A stretch of 64,000 nucleotides of DNA from Arthrobacter agilis (GCF_006494655.1 NZ_VHIM01000004.1:62001-126000); one strand, 5' to 3'. Counted from the first letter of the stretch, positions 8,969-17,928 are shown. Notes: generated by a model not told the origin, from the sequence alone. Translations and numbers: made by a program.

Positions 8969-9954
8969 GGCGCGTCCTGATCCTCGGCGGTACCGCCTGG
9001 CTCGGCCGTGAGCTCGCACGGGTGTTGGTGCGCGACGGCGATCACGTGACCTGCCTGGCGCGCGGGATCGCCGGGCCGCCGGCGGAGGGGGCCGTGCTCG
9101 TCGCCGTCGACCGGGCACAGCCAGGTGCCTACGCAGCAGTGCGCGGTGAGGAGTGGGACGAGGTCATCGAGCTGTCGTGGAACGTGCAGCACGTGACCGA
9201 TGCCCTCGCCGCGCTCGCCCCCGGGGCCGCCCACTGGACGCTGATTTCCTCCTGCTCCGTGTACGCCTCCGATGCGGAGGTGGGCCAGACCGAGGCGGCC
9301 GCCCTGATGGAGCCGGGTCCCGATCCGGACATCGAGGACTACGCAGTCGCGAAAGTGATATGCGAGCGGGTCTCGGAGGCGGCCCTCGGCGGACGCCTCC
9401 TGACCGTGCGGGCAGGGCTCATCGTGGGACCGGGTGACCCGAGCGACCGCTTCGGCTACTGGGTCTCGCGCTTCGGGCTCACGGGCGACGGCGCCGTCCT
9501 CACGCCGACGCTCGCCGGCCGCCACGTCCAGGTGATCGACGTCCGCGACCTCGCCGCGTGGACGGTCGGCGCCGGCCGCAGGGGCACCACCGGCGTGGTC
9601 AACGCCGTCGGCGAGATCCACGCCTTCGGCGAGGTGGTGGCGCAGGCCCGGTCGATCGCCGGCCACACCGGCCCGGTGCTGGAGGCGGCGCCGGGGTGGC
9701 TCGTCGAGCAGGGTGTGGCCTACTGGGCGGGCCCGCGGTCGCTGCCCCTGTGGCTGCCCGAGAGCTTCGGCGGCTTTTTCCGCCGCAGCAACGCCACGTT
9801 GCTCGCAGCCGGCGGCGAGCTGCGGGACATCCGAGGCACTCTCGAGGACACGCTCGACGACGAACGGGCACGGGGACTTGGGCGCGACCGACGGTCCGGA
9901 CTCACCCGACCCGACGAAGTGGAGCTACTCACCGCACTGGTGAGCACCGGGTGA
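8965..9954 (+). CDS. NAD-dependent epimerase/dehydratase-like reductase
   Basis: The 329-aa protein opens with the Rossmann motif VLILGGTAWLGRELA of extended short-chain dehydrogenases. Further on, the expected YXXXK is represented by EDYAVAKVICE, and SSCSVYAS supplies the catalytic-serine strand. These fit an isomerase/reductase acting on a nucleotide-sugar or similar substrate. The start is GTG, overlapping the preceding small gene by 4 nt. No sugar-nucleotide pathway genes are adjacent, so the substrate is unknown. Confidence 0.8.
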   Translation: MRRVLILGGTAWLGRELARVLVRDGDHVTCLARGIAGPPAEGAVLVAVDRAQPGAYAAVRGEEWDEVIELSWNVQHVTDALAALAPGAAHWTLISSCSVYASDAEVGQTEAAALMEPGPDPDIEDYAVAKVICERVSEAALGGRLLTVRAGLIVGPGDPSDRFGYWVSRFGLTGDGAVLTPTLAGRHVQVIDVRDLAAWTVGAGRRGTTGVVNAVGEIHAFGEVVAQARSIAGHTGPVLEAAPGWLVEQGVAYWAGPRSLPLWLPESFGGFFRRSNATLLAAGGELRDIRGTLEDTLDDERARGLGRDRRSGLTRPDEVELLTALVSTG

Positions 9955-10018
9955 CGGGCGGGGAACGGCGCTTCCGTGTGTTCCGTTGAGGGAGTTACCC
10001 GGGTCCGACCGGCCACTC

Positions 10019-10636
10019 ATGAAAGGCACTCCCCTGCGCATCCTCCTCATCGGCATCGACGGTTCCGGCAAGAGCACGGCGGCGCGGAAGCTTGAGGAGG
10101 CCGTCGCAGCCCGGGGCCGGGCTGCCAGGGTCTTCAGGAATCCCGCCGGACGCCGGACGATGGCGGGCTGGTGGGCGGTCCTCTCCTGGACGCCAGGCCC
10201 ACGGGTTCTCGACGCCTTGGAGACCAGCGCCAGGGTGACCAACGTGCTGGTCAACCAGATGCGTCTGCGGAGGTTCGACGGAGTCGCCGTGCTCGACAGG
10301 GGCCTCGAGTGCCAGCTGGCGCTGCGCGCCGCTCGCGGCCTTCCGCGCGGCGTCGTGCTGCCCTGGCTCCTGCGCGCCCTTCCCGCTCCCGACGTCGTCG
10401 TCTTCGTCGATGTCCCCGTCGGGCTGGCGCTGGAACGGGTGGGGACCCGCGCCACGGACCATGAGGACCCTGCCGCGCTCGCAGCGCTGGACGAGGGATA
10501 TCGCGGGCTGCCCGGGTTCTCCTCGTTCACCGCGGTCGACGGAACCCGAACCGCGGCGGAGGTCCTCGGCGACCTGCTCGCACTCGTCGAGGGGACTGCC
10601 CCTGCGGTGTCGACGCACCGTGGGCCGGCCGCCTGA
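10019..10636 (+). CDS. thymidylate-kinase-like P-loop kinase
   Basis: This 205-aa protein has a P-loop at residues 12-20 (GIDGSGKST) and a DRG motif (VLDRGLECQL) where thymidylate kinases have DR(Y/W). VVFVDVPVGLALERV matches the strand and LID region of dTMP kinases. The YxxS substrate segment is poorly conserved, so it may phosphorylate a different nucleotide or nucleoside. Genuine dTMP kinase genes usually neighbour holB or topA, which are absent here. I choose ATG 10019; a TTG at 9986 would add 11 residues. Confidence 0.7.
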   Translation: MKGTPLRILLIGIDGSGKSTAARKLEEAVAARGRAARVFRNPAGRRTMAGWWAVLSWTPGPRVLDALETSARVTNVLVNQMRLRRFDGVAVLDRGLECQLALRAARGLPRGVVLPWLLRALPAPDVVVFVDVPVGLALERVGTRATDHEDPAALAALDEGYRGLPGFSSFTAVDGTRTAAEVLGDLLALVEGTAPAVSTHRGPAA

Positions 10637-10672
10637 CGCTGCAGTGTCCGTCTCCGCGATCGTGGCGCGCGC

Positions 10673-11581
10673 CTACAACGCCGTGATCGTCCAGCCTGTC
10701 CGGTGCGTCTCGCCCTGTGCAAGCACCACGAGGTCCTCGCCGGAGTTGAAGGCCTCGGGCGGGCACGTCATCGGCTCCACGGCGAGACCGAGGCGCGTGC
10801 TCTCGGGCTTCTGCGGGAGGTCGGCCGTGTGGATCTGCACCCAGGGACACGTGGTGTCGAAGATCATGGCGGTCCCCGTGCCGGCCCGCGGGTCCGTGAC
10901 GCGCACGCTGGCGAGACCTGCCGCATCCCGGCGGATTCCCGTGAAGGCATGGTCGATCTGCACGTCGCCGAGCGCATGCGCGGACCGGAAGTCGAAGGGC
11001 GTTCCCGTGACCGGTTCCTTGGCGACCGGCAGCAGCCGGTCGGGCGTCACGGTGAGGACGGTGTCCGCGGGGAGCTCCAGCACCCAGTCGTCGAGCGGAG
11101 ACGTCCCCGCCAGGAGGTAGGGGTGGGGACAGACGCCGTAGGGGGCGCGCGCCGTCCCGGTGTTGAGGGCTGTGACGTCGGTCCGGAAACCCGACCCGTC
11201 CACGGCGAACCGGACCTCGAGCGCCAGCTCGAACGGGTAGGCCTCGGTGGGCCGGATGGTGCAGGACAGCGTCACCGAGGACGCCGTGTGGTCCACGAGG
11301 TCCCAGGGGACATCGAACACCAGCCCGTGCAGGGCCGTGCCGCGTTCGGGCTCGTTGACGGCCAGCTGGTGATCGGCCCCATCGAACGAGTAGCGCCCGT
11401 CGGCGATCCGGTTGGGCCACGGGGCCACGAAGGCACCGCGGAAATTCGGCATCTCCTCGTGGGGCCCGAAACCGACCACGAGCGGACGCCCGCGGTAGGT
11501 GAGTTCGCGGACGGCTGCTCCGAGACCGAGGACGACGGCCGTGTAGCCGTCGCCCTCGATCCTGTATTCGGCGTGGGTCAT
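10673..11581 (-). CDS. aldose 1-epimerase family protein
   Basis: The 302-aa protein matches the galactose mutarotase fold. Key landmarks are VAPWPNRIADGRYSF, GTALHGLVFDVPWDL (the acid/base histidine region), GVCPHPYLLAG (the second histidine) and LGLAVEPMTCPPEAFNSG near the C-terminus with the catalytic Glu. Mutarotases interconvert alpha and beta sugars. It is the last gene of the arabinoside unit; its ATG overlaps the stop of the GH51 gene (ATGA). Processing of released L-arabinose is therefore likely, though the family tolerates many aldoses. Confidence 0.88.
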   Translation of the reverse strand: MTHAEYRIEGDGYTAVVLGLGAAVRELTYRGRPLVVGFGPHEEMPNFRGAFVAPWPNRIADGRYSFDGADHQLAVNEPERGTALHGLVFDVPWDLVDHTASSVTLSCTIRPTEAYPFELALEVRFAVDGSGFRTDVTALNTGTARAPYGVCPHPYLLAGTSPLDDWVLELPADTVLTVTPDRLLPVAKEPVTGTPFDFRSAHALGDVQIDHAFTGIRRDAAGLASVRVTDPRAGTGTAMIFDTTCPWVQIHTADLPQKPESTRLGLAVEPMTCPPEAFNSGEDLVVLAQGETHRTGWTITAL

Positions 11582-13089
11582 GCGAGGGATACAGCCGTCC
11601 ACGACACGGGGGGCAGCGTGACGGTGACGGCGCCGCCGTCGAGCGTCACTGAGGTGTTCGGTGTCATGGTCACGCGCTCGGGCTCCTCGAGAGTGTTCTT
11701 GGCATATACGTCCGAATCGTACAGCGACTCGGCGCTGACCTGCGTGAGGCCGTCGAGGGCGGCGACATCGATCGTCACCGTGAGTTCCTCCGTCTGCGAA
11801 CGGTTGACGAGGAAGACGGCGGCGGCGCCCGTCGTGTCGTCGTGCGTCGCCACGGCGTCCACGAGCGGGACGACGCCGTACTCGCCGGTCTCGTAGGTCC
11901 CGGCGTCGAGCTTGAGCTCGAGGACGGAGCCCTGCGCGAGCCGCGACGTGATGGCGAAGGGGAAGAAGGTGGTCTGGCGCCAGGAGGGGCCGCCGGGCTC
12001 GGTCATGATCGGCGCGATCACGTTGACGAGCTGTGCCAGGGACGCCGAGGTGACGCGGTCGGCGTGCTTGAGCAGGGAGATCATCAGGTTCCCGAACACC
12101 ACGGCGTCGGCGACCGAGTAGTTGTCCTCGAGGAGGCGGGGTGCAACGGGCCAGTTGTCGAGGCCCTCGATCTTGTCGACGTTCTCGAAGCGGCTGATGT
12201 ACCAGACGTTCCACTCGTCGAAGGAGATGTTGATGGTCTTCGAACTGCCGCGGACGGCCTTCACGTGGTCCGCGGTCGCGACGACCGACTCGATGAAGTG
12301 GTCCATGTCGACGGCCGAGGCGAGGAAGGACCCGAGGTCACCGTTCTTCTCCTCGTAGTAGGCGTGGCACGAGATGTAGTCGACGTCGTCGTACGTGTGC
12401 GAGAGGACCACGCGCTCCCATTCGCCGAAGGTGGGCATGTGGGCGCTCGAGGAGCCGCACGCCACGAGTTCGATGGAGGGGTCGAGCTGGCGCATGGCTT
12501 TCGCGGTGCGGGAGGCGATCTTGCCGTAGTCCTCGGCGGAGCGGTGGCCGAGCTGCCATGGCCCGTCCATCTCGTTGCCGAGGCACCAGATCTTCACGTC
12601 GAAGGGGTCGGGGCGGCCGTTCGCCATCCGCTGGTCGGCCAGGGCCGTGCCCTTCGGCAGGTTGGAGTACTCGAGGAGTTCGAGGGCCTCCAGCGTGCCC
12701 CGGGTTCCCAGGTTCACGGCGAGCATGAGGTCGCTGCCGACCTTCTGGAGCCAGGCCGCGAACTCGTGCATGCCCACCTGGTTGGTCTCCGTGGAGTGCC
12801 ATGCGAGGTCCAGGCGCGTGGGTCGTTCGTCGCGCGGGCCCACGCTGTCTTCCCAGCGGAAGCCGGAGACGAAGTTGCCGCCCGGGTAGCGGATGGTCGA
12901 GACGCCCATCTCCTTGACGAGGTCGATCACGTCCTGGCGGAAGCCGTCGTCGTCCGCCGTGGTGTGGCCGGGCTCGTAGATGCCGTCGTACACGTGGCGT
13001 CCGAGGTGCTCGACGAATCCGCCGAAGATGTTGCGGTTGATCCGCCCGACCGTGAAGTGGGGGTCGAGGGTGAGGCGTGCGTTCTGCAT
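11578..13089 (-). CDS. abfA: GH51 alpha-L-arabinofuranosidase
   Basis: The 503-aa protein is full length for intracellular GH51 enzymes and has no signal peptide. The opening IFGGFVEHLGRHVYDGIYEP, the acid/base glutamate in WCLGNEMDGPWQ (E173) and the nucleophile in SFDEWNVWY (E292) are plain. It removes L-arabinofuranosyl residues from imported arabino- or arabinoxylo-oligosaccharides. It follows the two permease genes and is translationally coupled to the epimerase. Substrate supply through the adjacent ABC importer and control by the adjacent LacI protein are inferred from context. Confidence 0.95.
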   Translation of the reverse strand: MQNARLTLDPHFTVGRINRNIFGGFVEHLGRHVYDGIYEPGHTTADDDGFRQDVIDLVKEMGVSTIRYPGGNFVSGFRWEDSVGPRDERPTRLDLAWHSTETNQVGMHEFAAWLQKVGSDLMLAVNLGTRGTLEALELLEYSNLPKGTALADQRMANGRPDPFDVKIWCLGNEMDGPWQLGHRSAEDYGKIASRTAKAMRQLDPSIELVACGSSSAHMPTFGEWERVVLSHTYDDVDYISCHAYYEEKNGDLGSFLASAVDMDHFIESVVATADHVKAVRGSSKTINISFDEWNVWYISRFENVDKIEGLDNWPVAPRLLEDNYSVADAVVFGNLMISLLKHADRVTSASLAQLVNVIAPIMTEPGGPSWRQTTFFPFAITSRLAQGSVLELKLDAGTYETGEYGVVPLVDAVATHDDTTGAAAVFLVNRSQTEELTVTIDVAALDGLTQVSAESLYDSDVYAKNTLEEPERVTMTPNTSVTLDGGAVTVTLPPVSWTAVSLA

Positions 13090-13137
13090 CGAACTACTTT
13101 CTGTGCGGAGGTCGGGGTGGTGTGGCGGTCGGCCGGG

Positions 13138-14067
13138 CTACTTGAGCGAGCCCAGCGAGAGACCGCCCTGCCAGTATTTCTGGAGGGAGAGGAAAGCGAT
13201 GATCAGCGGGATGATCGAGATGAAGGCGCCGGCGGTGATCAGGTTCCACAGGGCCTCGCCACCACTGCCCGCGTTGGACAGGGCCGTCCAGCCGTTGAGC
13301 CCCACGGTGACGGGCAGCAGCAGCGGATCGGTGAGCACGGCGAGCGGCAGGAAGAAGTTGTTCCAGGTTCCGACGACGGACAGCAGGAGCACCGTGACGA
13401 TGCCCGGGCGGAGCAGCGGGAGCGCGATCTGGAGGAACGTCCGGAACTCGCCGGCCCCGTCGATCCGAGCCGCGTCGAGAAGTTCGTCCGGCACGCTCTC
13501 CTGGGCGAAGACCCTCATCAGGTAGACGCCGAAGGGACTGAGGAGCGAGGGCAGGATGACGGCCCAGATGGTGTTGACCAGGCCGACCTCGCTGAGGAGG
13601 ACGAAGGTCGGGATGACGAGGGCCGTGAGGGGCACCATGACGGCGCCGAGGAGGATGCCGAAGAAAGCGGTGCGGCCGCGGAACCTGTACTTCGCGAAGC
13701 CGTATCCCGCGAGGACCGCGAGGACGGTCGCACCCACACCACCGGAGATGGCGTACAGGAAAGAGTTCCCGAGCCACCGCCAGTAGATGCCGTCCTGCCG
13801 TTCGAACAGGCCCTGGACGTTGCTGAAGAAGTGGAACTCGTTGTCGAACCAGAGCGGCCCGCCGCTTCCACCGAACAGTCCGGCGGTGTCCTTGGTGCTC
13901 GCGACGGTCAGCCACCAGAGGGGCGTGATGAAGTAGATGACGAGGATCAGCAGGAAGATGTGCGAGCCGATCCTGGGGCCACCGTTGCGGGCCCGGTTCC
14001 GGGACGCGGTGCCACGGGGCTTCCGCCGTCCGGCCTGCTGCTGGGGGGTTTCTGTGCCGAGTGCCAT
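13138..14067 (-). CDS. sugar ABC transporter permease (MalG type, CUT1)
   Basis: The 309-aa protein has a basic, glutamine-rich N-terminus and six predicted helices. The permease EAA loop lies in DELLDAARIDGAGEFRTFLQIALPLLRPG, which contacts the ATPase. Sequence and length match the MalG subunit of CUT1 oligosaccharide importers. It lies 3 nt downstream of the MalF-type gene. No ATP-binding subunit is encoded nearby, so the complex must use an ATPase encoded elsewhere. Confidence 0.92.
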   Translation of the reverse strand: MALGTETPQQQAGRRKPRGTASRNRARNGGPRIGSHIFLLILVIYFITPLWWLTVASTKDTAGLFGGSGGPLWFDNEFHFFSNVQGLFERQDGIYWRWLGNSFLYAISGGVGATVLAVLAGYGFAKYRFRGRTAFFGILLGAVMVPLTALVIPTFVLLSEVGLVNTIWAVILPSLLSPFGVYLMRVFAQESVPDELLDAARIDGAGEFRTFLQIALPLLRPGIVTVLLLSVVGTWNNFFLPLAVLTDPLLLPVTVGLNGWTALSNAGSGGEALWNLITAGAFISIIPLIIAFLSLQKYWQGGLSLGSLK

Positions 14068-14070
14068 GGC

Positions 14071-15021
14071 TTATTTCAGTCCGCTCTGCTTGCGGGTCAG
14101 GAAGAGGAAGAAGAACGAGAACACGAAGACCACGATGCCGAGGGCGAAGGAGATCGCCGACGCGTAGTTGAACTGGCTGTAGGAGAACGCCAGGGAGAAC
14201 GCGTACATGTTCGGGGTGTAGGACACCGGGATTGCTCCCTGCGCCACGGCGCGGAGGACCTGCGGCTCGGTGAAGAACTGCAGGGTGCCGATCAGGGCGA
14301 AGATGATTACCATGACGAGCGAGGAGGAGATCATCGGGATCTTGATGCGCGCCGCGATCTGCCGGTCCGAGGCGCCGTCGAGCACTGCGGCTTCGTAGAT
14401 CCCGGGGTCGATGCCGCGGAGGGCCGCGTAGATGATGATCATGTAGTACCCGGCCCACTGCCAGGTGACGATGTTCACGAGGCTGCCGAAGATGTTGTCC
14501 TGGGAGAGGAATTCAGGGGCAGCGAGGCCGACGAGGTTGAAGATGTTGGAGGCCGGACCGAACCGGGGGCTGTAGAGGAAGCCCCACATGAGGGCTCCGA
14601 TGACCACCGGTACCGCGTACGGGACGAAGATCATCAGGCGCGAGAACTTCGACGCCCACGTGGCCAGGTTGTCGAGGACGAGCGCCGCCAGCAGGGCGAC
14701 GATCATCTGCGCGGGGATCATGATGAGCGCGAACTTCGCCACCGTGCCGAGGCCCTGGAGGAAGATCGGGTCGGTGAACGCCTTCACGTAGTTGGCCGCG
14801 CCCACGAAGTCGGTGCCCGCGGCGAGGGTGTTGGTGAACAGGCTCATCCGGAAGGCGAAGGCCAGCGGGAGGATGAGGAACGTGACGAAGATGAGCGCGA
14901 AGGGGGCCACGAAGAGCCAGCCCCACCGTTGTCTGCGTCGGTAGTTCCGATCGGGGCGGTGGTCGGCCTTCTGGGGCACATCGGCGCGGTGGGACGACGT
15001 CGGCGCGGTGGTCGTAGCCAT
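14071..15021 (-). CDS. sugar ABC transporter permease (MalF type, CUT1)
   Basis: This 316-aa protein starts at ATG 15021 with a polar, threonine- and arginine-rich N-terminus. Its first transmembrane helix is WGWLFVAPFALIFVTFLILP, and the EAA loop is EAAVLDGASDRQIAARIKIPMI. It is the partner of the MalG-type permease that follows. A strong hairpin (15081-15111) separates it from the upstream binding-protein gene. The likely cargo is an arabinose-containing oligosaccharide, judging by the GH51 enzyme in the same unit. Confidence 0.92.
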   Translation of the reverse strand: MATTTAPTSSHRADVPQKADHRPDRNYRRRQRWGWLFVAPFALIFVTFLILPLAFAFRMSLFTNTLAAGTDFVGAANYVKAFTDPIFLQGLGTVAKFALIMIPAQMIVALLAALVLDNLATWASKFSRLMIFVPYAVPVVIGALMWGFLYSPRFGPASNIFNLVGLAAPEFLSQDNIFGSLVNIVTWQWAGYYMIIIYAALRGIDPGIYEAAVLDGASDRQIAARIKIPMISSSLVMVIIFALIGTLQFFTEPQVLRAVAQGAIPVSYTPNMYAFSLAFSYSQFNYASAISFALGIVVFVFSFFFLFLTRKQSGLK

Positions 15022-15080
15022 GAACAGTCTTTCTCGGGCTGGCGGATGACGCGGGTGGGACGGCCGCTGGGGCCGGGAGG

Positions 15081-15111
15081 GAAGGTGCCCGCGCAGCGCG
15101 CGGGCACCTTC
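15081..15111 (-). terminator. intra-operon hairpin between binding protein and permease genes
   Basis: A 14-bp perfect stem (arm GAAGGTGCCCGCGC at 15081-15094, complement at 15098-15111) closes a 3-nt loop. It lies 8 nt beyond the stop of the binding-protein gene and 60 nt before the permease ATG. Such a hairpin in this place normally blocks 3' decay and causes partial termination, giving much more binding protein than permease. No long T run follows. Confidence 0.75.
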
Positions 15112-15119
15112 TGCTGCAG

Positions 15120-16472
15120 TTACTTGATCGTGAAGCCCTGCTCCGTCGCGTACTGCTCCAGCGACGACTGCAGGTCGTCGAGCGCCTGGTCGGCGTCCTT
15201 CTCGCCCTGGACCATGGCGTAGATCTGCTCGGTGAGCTGATCGTAGGCGTAGTTCTGGAACGGGCTGAAGGTCGCGCCCTCGTAGCCTGCGGCGGCGTCG
15301 AGGAAGACGTCCTTGTTGATCTGCTGACCGCCGAAGAACTCGTACTCCTTGTTCTCGAACTCGGGGGACTCGAGGACGGGGAGGTAGGACGGGAAGAGGG
15401 CTCCCTCGTCCACGCCGAGGTTCATGCGCTCCTCGTTCCCGAAGATCTCCATGGCGACCCGGGCTGCGAGCTCCTTGTTCTCGGCCTGCTCGGTCACCGC
15501 GAAGGTCGAACCGCCCCAGTTGACCTGCACGGGGTTGGCTTCGTCCCACAGGGGAAGCGGAGCCGCACGCCAGACGGCGTCGGGGTCGGAGTCGGACAGG
15601 CCCTGGAGGTAGCCGGGACCCCACGCGGCGGCGAGGTAGACGGCGTAGGAGCCGTCGACCAGCTTGGTGTTGTAGTCCGCGGTGAAGGCGTCATCGGTGG
15701 CGACCAGTCCGTCCTCGACGAGGCCGTTCCAGTACTCGAGGACCTTCTTGGCGCCGTCGTCGTTGACCGTGATGCCGATCTCCTGCGGGTTGGCGGAGTC
15801 GTAGACGAACGGCTCGGAGCCGGCCTGGGCGAACAGTGCCTGATTGAAGGCGCGTCCGTTGGTCGGGAAGTCCGCGATCACGGCCCCGTCGCCCGAGTCC
15901 TTCAGGGTTCGTGCTGCCGCCTCGAACTCTTCCCAGGTCGTGGGGACTTCGATGCCCGCGGCGTCGAAGATGTCCTGTCGGTAGAGCATGCCCATGGGAC
16001 CGCCGTCGACGGGAATCGCGTACACGGCGTCTCCGCTCGATGCGTCCTCCCATGCACCCTCGGCGTAGTCACCCTCGACGTCGTTCGCGCCGTACTCGGT
16101 CAGGTCCACGAGGGCATCGCGGATGGTGAAGCTGGAGAGCACCTCGGACTCGAGCTGGATGACGTCGGGGGCGCCCGAGCCGGACTCGATCGAGGTCGAG
16201 AACTTGGTGTACTCGTCATTGCCCTGGCCGGCGTTCGTCCAGCAGATCTGGACGTCGTCGTTCGCGTTGTTGAAGTTGTCGACCACCTGGTCGAAGGCGG
16301 GGTACCAGGCCCACACTGTCACCTGGGGCGCTTCGGCGTTGACGATCGTGTTGGTGCAGGATGCGGCCTCGGAGCCGCCGCCGTCGCCGCCTCCGTTTCC
16401 TCCGGAGCAGCCGGTCAGTGCTACAGCAGTGGCGGCGACGATGCCTGCCGATGCCAGGAACTTGGCTTTCAT
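15120..16472 (-). CDS. sugar ABC transporter substrate-binding lipoprotein
   Basis: The 450-aa protein starts at ATG 16472 behind a clear GAGAGGAAG ribosome site. The signal sequence AGIVAATAVALTGCSGG carries a lipobox with cysteine near position 22, followed by a Gly-rich linker. The body (QVTVWAWYPAFDQVVDNFN and later GGSTFAVTEQAENKELAARVAMEIF) matches solute-binding protein family 1 for oligosaccharides. It is the first gene of the arabinoside unit. LacI-type operators lie about 190-210 nt upstream. Confidence 0.92.
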   Translation of the reverse strand: MKAKFLASAGIVAATAVALTGCSGGNGGGDGGGSEAASCTNTIVNAEAPQVTVWAWYPAFDQVVDNFNNANDDVQICWTNAGQGNDEYTKFSTSIESGSGAPDVIQLESEVLSSFTIRDALVDLTEYGANDVEGDYAEGAWEDASSGDAVYAIPVDGGPMGMLYRQDIFDAAGIEVPTTWEEFEAAARTLKDSGDGAVIADFPTNGRAFNQALFAQAGSEPFVYDSANPQEIGITVNDDGAKKVLEYWNGLVEDGLVATDDAFTADYNTKLVDGSYAVYLAAAWGPGYLQGLSDSDPDAVWRAAPLPLWDEANPVQVNWGGSTFAVTEQAENKELAARVAMEIFGNEERMNLGVDEGALFPSYLPVLESPEFENKEYEFFGGQQINKDVFLDAAAGYEGATFSPFQNYAYDQLTEQIYAMVQGEKDADQALDDLQSSLEQYATEQGFTIK

Positions 16473-16658
16473 ATCTCTTGCTTCCTCTCGCGGTGGCGTT
16501 CCACCGTGGTCCGCCCGCAGGCGGCCGGTCCAGGTGCTGCAGGGAGGAGGATCGCTCGGGGCAGCTACGCCACCCGCTCGAATCTTCCTTGATCCGGGTC
16601 CGTCCTCCTGCAGGAGCACCTCGTGATGAGAGGGTTCCGCAGGCGTCCGTCCGTCATT

Positions 16659-16683
16659 TACATCGTTGTAGGTAAACGATGTA
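16659..16683. promoter_or_regulatory. operator(s) for the adjacent LacI regulator, upstream of the ABC operon
   Basis: A 9-bp perfect inverted repeat (TACATCGTT and AACGATGTA) is separated by 7 nt. It can also be read as two overlapping copies of one 12-bp box: TACATCGTTGTA at 16659-16670 and GTAAACGATGTA at 16672-16683. The first differs by one base from the perfect palindrome TACAACGTTGTA in front of the LacI gene. The flanks are AT-richer than the surroundings, as expected of a promoter. Confidence 0.7.
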
Positions 16684-16755
16684 GAAGAAGCATGCAGAGT
16701 GAGGCGGGTCACTGTCAAGCATCGTGGGCTCACGAAGCGGGCCGCAACCGAACCG

Positions 16756-17784
16756 TTATGGTCGCCGCTCCCCCGGCAGCTGCGAGGATTCGCGCTCGAT
16801 GACCTCGAAGCGCGCCTCGAATTCGCGGGGCGCGGCATCGCTGTCACGGCGGGAGATCCGCTCCTGCAGCACCCTGACCGCGGTGTCCGCGATCTCGACA
16901 CGACCGGGATCGATCGTGGACAGCGTGGGCAGCGAGTACCGGCCCTCGTCCAGATCGTCGAACCCGATCACGGCGACGTCGTCCGGGATGCGGCGGCCCG
17001 CCTCCTGCAGCACGCGCATGGCACCCAGCGCCAGGGTGTCGTTCATACCGAACATCGCGTCGAAGGCGACCCCCGACTCGAGGAGCTCGCGCATCGAGGT
17101 GGCGCCGTTCGCCCTGTGCCAGAACGTCGTGTAGGCCACGAGCGCGGGGTCGAAGGGGATTCCCGCCTCCTCCAGCGCCTGCTGGTAGCCGCGCAGCCGG
17201 AGGCCGGCGGAACCGATCACCTCGCCCCGGTGTCCGCCGACGACGGCGATGCGCCGTCGTCCCTTCGAGATGAGGTGTGCCGTCGCAGCCCGAGCGGACT
17301 CGACATTGCTCATGGTCACGTGGTCCGTGGGACCACCGAAGATCCGTTCTCCGAGGAGGACGAGCGGGAAGTTGACGTTCAGGTAGTGGGCGTCCTCGTT
17401 CGCCATCCCGAGCGGGCTGAAGAGGAGGCCGTCCGTCATCTGCAGACGCGGGCTCGAGAGGATCTCGAGTTCGTGCGCGCGGTCGCCGCCCGTCTGCTCG
17501 ATCAGCACCTTCAGGCCGCGGCGCTCGGCCGCCTTGATGATCGAGTCCGCGAGTTCGGCGAAATAGCTGAGGGACAGCTCCGGCACGGCGAGACCGATGA
17601 CACCGGTCTTCCCCGAGCGCAGGCTGCGCGCGGAGAGATTGGGGCTGTAGCCCAGCTCGGAGATGGCCTCCATGACGCGTTGCTTGGTGTCGGCGCGGAT
17701 GTGCTGGTAGTCGTTGATGACGTTCGAGACGGTCTTGATCGAGACACCGGCCGCCAGCGCAACGTCCTTCAGTGTGGCAGCCAT
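16756..17784 (-). CDS. LacI-family regulator of the arabinoside locus
   Basis: This 342-aa protein has the LacI helix-turn-helix at residues 5-25 (LKDVALAAGVSIKTVSNVIND), the hinge-helix segment NLSARSLRSGKTG and a periplasmic-binding-protein-type effector domain (GLAVPELSLSYFAELA to VIGFDDLDEGRYSLPTLSTI). It lies just upstream of, and in the same direction as, the binding-protein operon. A palindrome, TACAACGTTGTA, in its own leader recurs with one change before the transporter operon, indicating autoregulation and control of arabinoside uptake. The inducer is inferred to be arabinose or an arabino-oligosaccharide. Confidence 0.92.
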   Translation of the reverse strand: MAATLKDVALAAGVSIKTVSNVINDYQHIRADTKQRVMEAISELGYSPNLSARSLRSGKTGVIGLAVPELSLSYFAELADSIIKAAERRGLKVLIEQTGGDRAHELEILSSPRLQMTDGLLFSPLGMANEDAHYLNVNFPLVLLGERIFGGPTDHVTMSNVESARAATAHLISKGRRRIAVVGGHRGEVIGSAGLRLRGYQQALEEAGIPFDPALVAYTTFWHRANGATSMRELLESGVAFDAMFGMNDTLALGAMRVLQEAGRRIPDDVAVIGFDDLDEGRYSLPTLSTIDPGRVEIADTAVRVLQERISRRDSDAAPREFEARFEVIERESSQLPGERRP

Positions 17785-17837
17785 GCCGCTCCCTCGATCC
17801 ACCGGTGATGCCCTGTACGTCACGCGTCCAGCGAGTG

Positions 17838-17849
17838 TACAACGTTGTA
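17838..17849. promoter_or_regulatory. perfect LacI-type operator palindrome between lacI and the alditol oxidase gene
   Basis: TACAACGTTGTA is a perfect 12-bp palindrome with the central CG typical of LacI operators. It lies 54-65 nt before the lacI start and about 80 nt before the divergent flavoenzyme, so one site could control both. Confidence 0.7.
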
Positions 17850-17928
17850 AGATGGCCGGGCACCTACCGCACGTGTTGTCGCAGCGTCCACTCACCGGAG
17901 GCACGGCACCGGCCAGAGAAGGACCACC

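Noticed and set aside
11842-15222. Very long open frame antisense to the arabinofuranosidase and permease genes
   Set aside because: The opposite strand carries complete, well-recognised enzymes. The antisense translation is compositionally biased (Arg, Glu, Asp, Val, His) with no domain, an effect of third-position GC.
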